NCBI RefSeq assembly: GCF_003432065.1
Contig: NZ_QWDE01000001.1
Location: forward strand, 1,178,001 to 1,242,000
DNA: 64,000 bases
Direction: 5' to 3'
Origin: Mucilaginibacter terrenus
Lineage (GTDB): Bacteria > Bacteroidota > Bacteroidia > Sphingobacteriales > Sphingobacteriaceae
A model generated the notes under the pieces. It saw only the letters and a list, made by a program, of their open reading frames with translations, was not told where the DNA came from and made no database searches. Made by a program: the position numbers and the translations under genes. Positions 52,677 to 61,100 of the stretch are shown in pieces; position 1 is the first letter of the stretch; the number at the start of each line of letters is the position of its first letter.

Positions 52677-55241
52677 TTAAAAATCAAACTTAACAAAAAA
52701 CCGAACGCCGTACTCCGGTGCACCGGGGTGATCCAGGTAGGTAAAGCGCTTTACCAGATCTATACGCAAGATTTTGAAAATGTTACCCACACCAACGCTG
52801 CCTTCCATATACGGTGTAGAACCAAGTGAATAAGTACCACCTGAAGCACCATTAGGGAAACGTAACAGATCATTATGCAATGCCGGATTGTTTTCATCCC
52901 TCACACCACCCCAAAGGGCTTTAAAGTCTATTATCTCACGCAATTTCAGCTTCTTAAGCAACGGCACGCGGTTGAACAGGAAGCCGTTAAAGTTGTGATC
53001 TATAGCTATGCTGGCGTAATGGTCACTCACAAATTCCTGGAAGTTCATCAGGTTATAGCTGTATAACTGAAATGCGTAAGTCTGGTTAGCATGGTGGATA
53101 TCAAGCAACGGGAAAGGCACATTACCAAACAGGTAACCACCTTCGGTGCTTACATCGGTAAAGCCGAGCTGTGACATATAAAAGCGCTTGCTGATGTTAC
53201 CGGTAACGTTCTGGTAGTTGTAATCGCCACCTAATAAACCTTTAACACCTTGTGCGTAGTTCAATGTAAACACCGGGTAACGGTCAGGTATTGGGGTGCG
53301 GTAAAGTTTACCCTGATAGAATTTTTCATGCGGTGCCCAACGCAGCTGTGCAGACAATTCAGTAGTATGTATAGTGTTCACATTATTGATAACACCACCG
53401 GGTAATAGATTCTGGAACTGCAGCGAACCTGCAGGACTCTGGTTCCATTTCTTTAACCCAAATCCGTAAGACAGGTGGTTAAGGAACTCCTTAACATAGT
53501 CGAGCCTGAATATATCGTTGTACAACCACTGGTCGTTTTCGCCACGTTTAAAGGATAGCAAGAAGTTACTTTCCTGTACAAACTGGAGTTCCTGCCCTGG
53601 TATTTTGGTATCGTGCTGGAAACTTGCCCGTACATAGTTCTGCGGGAAAGAATAGATAGATTTATTATTAAGGGAGTAAGTACTGCTGAAGAAATACTTC
53701 CAGCGTTGGTCGCGGGTACCGTATGCACCATAAGTTTCAAAGTAGTAACGTTTGCTTAATTGCGGCGTACTGCGGCCACCTAAACGGCCACGGAAACCTT
53801 CTACAGGGTTAAAGCTGTAAAAAGTATTTGCCGGCCCTACCTCAAACTTGCCATAGTTTTTATAGCCGGCAAGCAACAGCGTTGCAATGTCCATCGTTTT
53901 CTTGAAAGATGGAATTGTCTGCAGGCTATCTATGTTCTTATATATTTTAGCCGCAGCAGCGTCCAGTGTGTCAGGGCGGCTTTGCATCCAGTAGGTATCG
54001 TCCTTATCCTCACTGTTGGTAGCGTAAACCTGTGCAGGGCCTTTGTAAGTGGCATCAGTGCGTGGCGAATTAGTAACAAAGTTGTTGATAGTTACCAAAC
54101 GTTCTCCGAACACGCCTCCACCTTTTTCCTTGTTCAAGCCAAAGTCTATTTTAAGATTGCTTTGGCTTAAGTGGTACCTGCCGTCGTTATTTTTCTCGAA
54201 AACGAGATTAGCCTGCATGCGCCTTACAAAGTTAAGCTGGATGTTTTTGTTTACTGTTAACTCCGCTCCCTGAACAGCATAATTACCGTCCATGGTTACG
54301 TACATTTTGCCTTCAAACAGCAAACCGTTGGTGTTTCTTGGGGTAAAGCTAAGCTCAATCAAGTTAGGCTGCTGATCTTTAAGTGTATCTGTAATAAAGA
54401 ACTTGTAAAAGTCAGGCGAGTGATCGGCAATAGGGCTCAGTAGCTGGTTGCTCAAAAGCGAAACGTTGTTATCATATATATTGATGTCCTGGTACATACG
54501 GTTGAAGTATGTAGTAAGGCCCTGATTATCTACAAAGTTCTCATTGTATTTAACTTGTTTAGTGGCTTCTATTACCTGTTTTTTGGAGTACGGATCCTTA
54601 CGGAAGTAGTTGGTAGACAACTTTTCTTCCATATACATCGGCAGCATAGTTTTGCCGCCAATTAAGGTTGAGTCCTGCTCACGGAAGAGGAACTGGTAAT
54701 TCTTGAATATCTTCTTATTCTTAAACTTATCTGACAGGTTACTTAATGAAACGGCAAGGCGTTCGTACTGCTTGTACTCGGCAAAGTTGTAGTTTTCTAC
54801 CACGTTTTGCTTTTTATGGGCAATTACCTGACGAATAAGCTCAACAGCCGGATTGTTCTTGTTGGTATATTTCTTTCTCTTTGATGTGCGGACCACAACC
54901 TCATTAAGGCTGTGATTATCCTCGATAAGAGCAACATTAATTTCCTGCTCCTTCCCTACTTCTACGTTGCGGACAACTGTTTTAAAGCCTACAAAGCTCA
55001 CTTTAATCTGGTTGTACTTTTCAGTGGTAGAAATGTTGTAACGGCCCTGAGTATTAGTATTGCCGCCAATTGTGCTATTGTTAAATGACACGGTAACATA
55101 AGGCATTGTTTGATGCGTTTTGGCATCGGTAACAACGCCTCTTACAACAGTTGTTTGAGCGCGGCTTACTGTAAAAGATAAAATTGTTACCAGGAATAAT
55201 ATTACGCTTTTTGCAAAAAGCGAAGGTGTGAAGGTTTTCAT
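52677..55241 (-). CDS. DUF5686 outer-membrane protein, paralogue of 18411-20954
   Basis: An 854-residue exported protein with signal peptide MKTFTPSLFAKSVILFLVTILSFTVSRA. A CarboxypepD_reg-like domain follows (VVRGVVTDAKTHQTMPYVTVSF), then the DUF5686 region. Shared blocks with the paralogue include KYTNKNNPAVELIRQVIA, SLSNLSDKF, LLSPIADHSPDFYKFFITDT, SFTPRNTNGLLFEG and a terminal FFVKFDF, so both are expected to form the same outer-membrane structure. The function is unknown. It is preceded by a small gene (10-bp gap) and followed by marR, and is probably under marR control. Confidence 0.82.
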   Translation of the reverse strand: MKTFTPSLFAKSVILFLVTILSFTVSRAQTTVVRGVVTDAKTHQTMPYVTVSFNNSTIGGNTNTQGRYNISTTEKYNQIKVSFVGFKTVVRNVEVGKEQEINVALIEDNHSLNEVVVRTSKRKKYTNKNNPAVELIRQVIAHKKQNVVENYNFAEYKQYERLAVSLSNLSDKFKNKKIFKNYQFLFREQDSTLIGGKTMLPMYMEEKLSTNYFRKDPYSKKQVIEATKQVKYNENFVDNQGLTTYFNRMYQDINIYDNNVSLLSNQLLSPIADHSPDFYKFFITDTLKDQQPNLIELSFTPRNTNGLLFEGKMYVTMDGNYAVQGAELTVNKNIQLNFVRRMQANLVFEKNNDGRYHLSQSNLKIDFGLNKEKGGGVFGERLVTINNFVTNSPRTDATYKGPAQVYATNSEDKDDTYWMQSRPDTLDAAAAKIYKNIDSLQTIPSFKKTMDIATLLLAGYKNYGKFEVGPANTFYSFNPVEGFRGRLGGRSTPQLSKRYYFETYGAYGTRDQRWKYFFSSTYSLNNKSIYSFPQNYVRASFQHDTKIPGQELQFVQESNFLLSFKRGENDQWLYNDIFRLDYVKEFLNHLSYGFGLKKWNQSPAGSLQFQNLLPGGVINNVNTIHTTELSAQLRWAPHEKFYQGKLYRTPIPDRYPVFTLNYAQGVKGLLGGDYNYQNVTGNISKRFYMSQLGFTDVSTEGGYLFGNVPFPLLDIHHANQTYAFQLYSYNLMNFQEFVSDHYASIAIDHNFNGFLFNRVPLLKKLKLREIIDFKALWGGVRDENNPALHNDLLRFPNGASGGTYSLGSTPYMEGSVGVGNIFKILRIDLVKRFTYLDHPGAPEYGVRFFVKFDF

Positions 55242-55251
55242 TGTAATGTAA

Positions 55252-55554
55252 TTAGCAATTGGATAAGGTTGTATTATTATGATAGACGCGTTTGTTGTGC
55301 CCGGTTAAAGCATTGTACTTTGTAACAAGAGTTTTAATGCTTTTACCGGATGTATGAGCAAAACTGCGCAGTGAAATCAGTATGAAGTCCATATCTATAT
55401 CATAGCCCAAAAAGCTTTGTTTAAAGCCTTCCCTGAAAGCGTTTGCCAGATAACCACCAGATGCACGAAGAACATCTTGTTGTTTTACAGATCCCTTGGT
55501 CTGCGCTGTGTTGGCAGGGTGATTTGGTGATTGTTTAAGGCTAAGCGTTTCCAT
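55252..55554 (-). CDS. Small uncharacterised protein in the MarR/DUF5686 unit
   Basis: A 100-residue protein without a signal peptide or membrane segment. The first 25 residues are polar (METLSLKQSPNHPANTAQTKG). The rest is helix-rich with an AFREGFKQSFLGYDIDMDFILISL segment and a basic C terminus. I do not recognise a family. The ATG at 55554 lies 18 bp after the -7 box TACCTTTG, whereas the longer frame starts at 55575, at the box itself, so 55554 is preferred. It is the first gene of a unit with DUF5686 and possibly marR. Confidence 0.6.
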   Translation of the reverse strand: METLSLKQSPNHPANTAQTKGSVKQQDVLRASGGYLANAFREGFKQSFLGYDIDMDFILISLRSFAHTSGKSIKTLVTKYNALTGHNKRVYHNNTTLSNC

Positions 55555-55572
55555 GTCTTGTAGATAATGAGA

Positions 55573-55605
55573 CAAAGGTAAACTAAGTTGACTAAATTAG
55601 TCAAC
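55573..55605 (-). promoter_or_regulatory. Promoter with an overlapping palindromic operator
   Basis: On the minus strand, TTG (55604-55602) and TACCTTTG (55580-55573) are separated by 21 bases, fitting a Bacteroidota promoter. The perfect palindrome GTTGACTAA-A-TTAGTCAAC (55587-55605) covers the -33 element and the spacer, so a bound protein would block RNA polymerase. It is a candidate MarR site. Confidence 0.65.
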
Positions 55606-55844
55606 CAGATTTACTATTTTTATTAATCTTAGTGTGTTTATGACACTACTATGAAATAAGCCTGTTATTTCGCCCGCCGTCTAGTCAAAAATGTATGTAT
55701 CTAATCCGTCCGAGAGTGTAGATTAAGAACAAATTGCAGAAGTGAATGTCAGAGAGAATGATATGTTGATTTCAACACTTACCTGCTATTACTAGTTGGC
55801 CGTAATACAGCGCAAATTCCAAAATGTTGTGAATTAATTAATTT

Positions 55845-55870
55845 ATGCTAATATTTTTAGCATAGCTTTG
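55845..55870 (+). promoter_or_regulatory. Operator and -7 box of the umuDC-like operon
   Basis: ATGCTAA-TATTT-TTAGCAT (55845-55863) is a perfect palindrome. TAGCTTTG (55863-55870) fits TAnnTTTG and abuts it. The umuD-like ATG at 55888 follows. This is the position for a damage-response repressor. The intergenic stretch 55606-55844 otherwise shows only a weak copy of the TGTAGATTAAG motif at 55717-55727. Confidence 0.6.
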
Positions 55871-55887
55871 TGCTTCATTTATTTATT

Positions 55888-56316
55888 ATGATAAGGGGAT
55901 TTCAGCAGCGCGCGGAGCAAAAAATAACAGGATTTCAGTCGCCGGCAAGCGACTACCTGGAGGGTCGTTTAAACGTTGCTGATGTACTGGTGATAGATCC
56001 GCATTGTACATTTTATTTTGCTATGGACAGTGAAGCCATGAAAAGCAGGGGTTTGTGGCCCGGCGATATCCTAGTGGTTGACAGATCTCTTGTACCGGTA
56101 CATGGCGCGGTGGTAGTGGCCGTAGTGCAGGGCACTTTTTGCTGCCGAACGTTTGACAACAGTGGCACTAATCCGGTGCTTACCGGAGACACCGTTGCGA
56201 TGGAAAGCAGCGATGGCGAAAACCTGCACATATGGGGCGTAGTAACTGCTATCTGCCGGGGCATGCTGCCTCCTGGTTTAAAAAAAGGGAGGTACAGCCG
56301 TGTTTGCGCTTTGTGA
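55888..56316 (+). CDS. umuD: UmuD-like protein with lost peptidase residues
   Basis: A 142-residue UmuD/LexA C-terminal-type protein. ITGFQSPASDYLEGRLNV matches the UmuD cleavage region, and TFYFAMDSEAMKSRGLWPGDILVVDRS aligns without gaps to the UmuD catalytic region. The nucleophile Ser is Ala (A50, in SEAMKSRG in place of GDSM...G), and the general-base Lys is Arg (R87, GTFCCRTF in place of GEFTVKKL). The cleavage dipeptide is Thr-Gly. It should therefore not self-cleave. GTG at 55870 is an alternative start, but it lies within the -7 box. It overlaps the polymerase gene by 17 bases. Confidence 0.82.
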   Translation: MIRGFQQRAEQKITGFQSPASDYLEGRLNVADVLVIDPHCTFYFAMDSEAMKSRGLWPGDILVVDRSLVPVHGAVVVAVVQGTFCCRTFDNSGTNPVLTGDTVAMESSDGENLHIWGVVTAICRGMLPPGLKKGRYSRVCAL

Positions 56317-57544
56317 TTGCAACAACTTTTACGCGTCGGCAGAGCGGCTCTTCAAGCCAGACCTTTGCAACCAGCCTGTTGTAGTGCTAAGTAATAACGA
56401 TGGTTGCGTAATAGCGCGTAGCGAGGAAGCCAAACTTTGCGGAATAAAAATGGGCGATCCTGAATTTTTGGTGCGAGACCTTATTGATAAGTATGGCATT
56501 AAAGTATTCTCCAGCAACTATGTGCTGTACGGCGACATGTCTGAAAGAGTGATGCATAACCTTTCGCGATGGTTCCCCCGGCTAGACGTGTACAGTATAG
56601 ATGAGGCGTTTGGATGGCTAGGTGGTATTCGAAATTTGGAAGCTTATGCACCTAAAATTCGCGAGAGCGTAGTGCGAAATACAGGCATACCTGTATCTAT
56701 AGGTGTGGCGCCTACTAAGACATTGGCAAAGCTGGCTAACAAACTTGCTAAAAAGAATGGTGGCACGCTGGTGCTGGATACCAGGCAAAAGATAAAAGAT
56801 GCGGTAGATATATTCCCGGCAAAAGACCTTTGGGGTATAGGCCGGCAGTACTATAAAAAATTGGAGGAACTGAACATTGAGACCGTAGGCCAGCTACGCG
56901 ACCTACCCGAGATGTGGTTTAAACAGCACATGACCATACAAGGCCAACGCATGTGGAACGAACTATGGGGACGCCCGGCGCTGCCGATAGATGCCCGTAC
57001 CGAAAGCAAAAAGGGTATAACAGTAAGCCGGTCGTTCCGCAATTATATAGAAGATGCAGATGTACTTTGCGAAGCGGTAACCCTTTACGCCAGCCGCCTT
57101 GCCGAAAAGCTGCGCCACAATAAACTGCGCTGCCTTTACCTGCAGGTGTTTTTGTATACCAACAAGCACAGGGAAGATCATCCCCAGCACTTTCCTTCAC
57201 AAGTTCAAAAGCTGGTGCTGGCCAGCAATAACAGCCACGACCTTGTACAAGCCGCCACTCGAATGGCCCGTAAATTATACCAACCAGGGATAAAATATCG
57301 TAAAGCAGGTTGCATTGCAACGGGGTTGTTACCCGAAAGCGAACTACAGCTGAATGCATTTAATGCGCACGATTATGGCAAAAAAGATGCGGTAGCAGCT
57401 GTGCTTGATACCATAAACCTTGCATACGGGCGCGGCACACTACGCATGGCCAGCGAAGGCTACGAAAAAACCTGGCGCCTTAAACATGAACATTTAAGCC
57501 AGGGCTACACCACCCGGTGGCACGAGATTTTGCGGATAGGCTGA
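56300..57544 (+). CDS. umuC: Y-family translesion DNA polymerase (UmuC-like)
   Basis: A 414-residue Y-family polymerase. MFALCDCNNFYASAERLFKP has the first catalytic Asp, and VYSIDEAFGWLGG the second Asp/Glu pair. SNNDGCVIARS, a helix-hairpin-helix (DLWGIGRQYYKKLEEL) and a little-finger domain follow. The C terminus matches UmuC (KTWRLKHEHLSQGYTTRW). The start is GTG at 56300, within the umuD-like gene, preceded by GGGAGG, an unusually good Shine-Dalgarno for this group. It would replicate past DNA lesions. Confidence 0.93.
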   Translation: MFALCDCNNFYASAERLFKPDLCNQPVVVLSNNDGCVIARSEEAKLCGIKMGDPEFLVRDLIDKYGIKVFSSNYVLYGDMSERVMHNLSRWFPRLDVYSIDEAFGWLGGIRNLEAYAPKIRESVVRNTGIPVSIGVAPTKTLAKLANKLAKKNGGTLVLDTRQKIKDAVDIFPAKDLWGIGRQYYKKLEELNIETVGQLRDLPEMWFKQHMTIQGQRMWNELWGRPALPIDARTESKKGITVSRSFRNYIEDADVLCEAVTLYASRLAEKLRHNKLRCLYLQVFLYTNKHREDHPQHFPSQVQKLVLASNNSHDLVQAATRMARKLYQPGIKYRKAGCIATGLLPESELQLNAFNAHDYGKKDAVAAVLDTINLAYGRGTLRMASEGYEKTWRLKHEHLSQGYTTRWHEILRIG

Positions 57545-57624
57545 TGAATAAGAGTAACTAAATATCGTTATGAGTATCGGTCGTACAGAACTGCCGCATT
57601 TGCAAAGTACATCTTTAGTTTACA

Positions 57625-57653
57625 AAAAAAGCAGGCTTGCGGCCTGCTTTTTT
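57625..57653. terminator. Bidirectional terminator after umuC
   Basis: AAAAAAGCAGGC-TTGCG-GCCTGCTTTTTT lies between the umuC stop at 57544 and the convergent stop at 57676. Confidence 0.85.
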
Positions 57654-57675
57654 GTTTAGTTTAGCTTTACAGTTA

Positions 57676-58047
57676 TTATTTAACACGTTCGCCAACAGCT
57701 TCAAACATGTCTGCAAGGGTGCCTGTTACGTGGTTGTCGTCCTTCTTTCCAACGTTCATTACCAGGTCGTAAGTCATGATAGTGAAAGCTACAGAAAGCT
57801 TATCATCTTTAATTTCAGCCTTAGTTACGGGCTCATCTTTCTTGGTCTCCGGGTTTTGGATAGTGCCCGAAAGCGCGCCATCCTTTTCGGTGATGTTAAA
57901 TAAAAGATGTACGTCGCCTTGTGGCGTTCCCTTTACCAAAACATCCCATTTGCCCGCGTAGTAACTTGCAGGCGTTTGCGCGTTAGACTTAACGGCAAAA
58001 AACAATAACGCCACCGCAGCAGCAAAAAATAGCTTAATTCTTTTCAT
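57676..58047 (-). CDS. Small exported beta-sheet protein
   Basis: A 123-residue protein with a signal peptide MKRIKLFFAAAVALLFFAVKSNA. The mature part is one beta-rich domain: YYAGKWDVLVKGTPQGDVHLLFNITEKDGALSGTIQNP, then KLSVAFTIMTYDLVMNVGKKDDNHVTGTLADMF. It resembles lipocalin-like or DUF-type periplasmic domains seen in Bacteroidota, but I cannot name one. It is flanked by terminators and likely monocistronic. Confidence 0.75.
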   Translation of the reverse strand: MKRIKLFFAAAVALLFFAVKSNAQTPASYYAGKWDVLVKGTPQGDVHLLFNITEKDGALSGTIQNPETKKDEPVTKAEIKDDKLSVAFTIMTYDLVMNVGKKDDNHVTGTLADMFEAVGERVK

Positions 58048-58190
58048 GTGGTTTATAAAATTGGTTTTAAATGGCTATTGTGTACGTAAGACGCAATAAA
58101 GTTAATAGGAAAAATCTAAAATACAAGTAAATGGTGTTAATCCTTCACTTACTTGTATTTTCCAAATAAAAACCGATTGTTGTATATGGC

Positions 58191-61100
58191 TTAGCACCGG
58201 TTGTACAACGTGGTCCACTTCTTAATTTTATTTACCGGGAATTTTGCCAGCAATTCGTCCGTGAGGCGCCAGGTCCAATTGCTACCCTCCCCTGCCGGCG
58301 TGTTCATACGCGATTGCTCGTCTAGGTTTAACCAGTCCTGCACAGGGATAATGGCTGTTTTACATACCGACGCTAGTGCCATTTTAATAAACACCTTGTT
58401 AATGTTTTTTGATGATACCTTTATACCGGTATACCTTGACAGGTTTTTAGGTACTGCACTATCTGCATCTTTATCAAACCATCCTAAGGTGGTATTATTA
58501 TCATGGGTGCCGGTATATACAAAATAATTCTCTGCGTGATGGTGAGGCGCATATGCCGATTGTGCAACATCATCGCCGAAGGAAAACTGCAGCACTTTCA
58601 TCCCCGGCAAGCCAAACCCGTCTTTGAGGTCGTAAACCGGCTGATCAATATCGCCCAGGTCCTCTGCAACAAAAGGCAGGCTGCCAAATTCCTGCTTAAG
58701 AGCATTGAAGAAGTCAACTGCTGGACCTTCGATCCATTCGCCGTTAACAGCGGTTTCATCGGTAGCAGGTATGCTCCAGTAGGCAGAAAACGCGCGGAAA
58801 TGATCTAAACGGAGCAGATCGTACCACTCCAATGTCTTGCGTATGCGTTTAAGCCACCAATCGTAATTAAGCTCCTTAAGTTTGTCCCACTTAAAAATAG
58901 GCATACCCCAACGCTGTCCGTCGGCGTTAAAAAAGTCTGGTGGCACGCCGGATACATGGTTCATCTGCAGGTTTTCATCCAGATCAAATATCTCCGGCGC
59001 AGCCCAAACATCGGCCGAGTCGTAGCTGATGTAAAACGGTAGGTCGCCAAATATCTTAATGCCTAGCTGGTTGCAATGGTCCTTCAACGCGGCCCATTGT
59101 TTATGGAAGATAAATTGCAGCCACTTCACTTTTCTCAGTACATTGGCATTTTGTGTAGCAAATGCGGAAAGTGCATCCTGGTTCCTTAATTTAAATTCGT
59201 TTGCCCAGGTGTTCCAGGCCGAAAAGCCATGCTGTTGTTTTAAAACCAGGTACAAAGCATAATCCTCTATCCAACTGGCCTCCTTGGTGCAGAACTCTTC
59301 AAATTGGTTTAGCAGCGCATGATTGGAGCCGTTAAAGTTCTCCCATGCCTTGTCCAGCAAAGCGGTCTTTATTTCTTCCGCTTTCTTAAAGTCTACCTGG
59401 TTAGTGGCAGGTATTTTAGCCGCTTTCAGGTCGTCGTTACTAAGCAAACCATCCTTGTGCAACTGCTCCGGGCTTATTAGCAATGTGTTTCCTGCCTGGC
59501 TGGAGTAAGAGCTGTATGGCGAATGTCCATCGCCGGCACTAGTGGCGTTTAACGGAAGTATTTGCCAATACTGCTGACAGCTATCATGCAGCATTTGTGC
59601 AAACCGGTATGCCTGGCTGCCCAGGTCGCCTATCCCGTAAGCAGACGGTAACGATGTGATATGCATTAATACACCAGCGCTTCGCCCCTGGTACTGCTTC
59701 TCCAGCTTCAAAACCGCCAGTGGTATATCATTCAGTACATCTTGCAGCATAATACCGTTGCTAAGCTTAATAGCTTGGCTAGTAAGCGCATTGCTGCATA
59801 TTGCAGGTGCATTTGCAGGCAGCACCACCCGGGTGTCTCCCCAGTCGGCCCCTTCCAATGCTATATGCCAACCTGCAACCGTTGCTGTTTCTGCTGGCAC
59901 TATTACCACCAACCATGTACCGTGGTAAGCACGCGCAAAAGCCAGCACTTTCTTGTGATGAGAGCCTTTCACATCTAATGGCACGTATTCACCCTTGCTG
60001 AACACACTTGTGTTTGCAGCGCGCAACTTCAGCAGTTTACTTACAAGCCAAACCTTTATTTGCCCGTTGTATCTGTCTTTCCAAAGGTCTGTTACGTTTA
60101 CCTCGTCTTCAACTTCACTTAAAAGATTCCTGCGCAACGCATAATCTACCGGGCGGCGGTTATCCGGATCCACAAAGCTAAGGTCCCAATGTTCGCATCC
60201 CTGATAGACATCAGGCACCCCGGGACAGGTGAGCTTAAGCGTAGCTTGTGCAAGCGTGTTGGAAATACCCAGTTCGCTCACCTTTTGGTGGAAAGCCGAA
60301 AAGCTTTGCCAGAACGGCCTTGCCTTGTTAAGCAGGGCGGCAGCAAATTTCTTTACCCCGTCTTCGTACTCCTGGTTAGGCTCGGCCCAGTTGGAGTGGC
60401 GTTTAGCTTCGCGCAACATCTTTTCCAGGTAATCTTCTAAACGCTGCGCGTAGGTACCCTCTTCCTCACCCGGCATTGGGTATGATCCTATCAGCGTTTG
60501 GTAGATGAAGTATTCATCGTTTGCATCAGGTGCATTGTTGGTCTTCAAATCAGCATTAATGGCCTGCCAATGTTTTACCATTTCCAGCCATTCTTCGGTT
60601 ATGCCGGTGAGCGCATTTAACCGCGCCCTTACACCCTCGCCTCTTTTGGTGTCGTGTGTAGCGGTGGCGTTTATGGCTAAAGGCCATTGCTGCTGCCGCT
60701 TTTTCATCACCTGGTGAAACTCCTCTACAGATATCCCGAATGCCTCCGGAGAGTCCCCTACCTCGTTATGGTCAATAAAGCGGTTATAGGTATACATTAG
60801 CGTATCTTCAACCCCTTTAGCCATCAATGGCCCGGTAAGCTGCATGCATCTCTGGTAAAAAAACAACACTTTTTGACGATATGCCTCGTCGGCATTCCTG
60901 GTTTTGTGTATCAGCGCATCCACTAAAATCTTCAGGGCGGGCTGCAATTCTTCACTGCGCTTGCCCACGCTGTTAAAAACGTCTTTCAATGCAACAGACT
61001 CCTGTTTGTTCAACGGAAATGCATTGCCGTAAAAACGGTATACCGGGAAGTGAATAAGCAGTGAACCAATTGCCTTTTTTATTGCACTACGCTCATAGGT

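Noticed and set aside
55717..55727. Third copy of the pirin/mhq motif
   Set aside because: Only TGTAGATTAAG matches and there is no inverted partner, so I treat it as possible chance.
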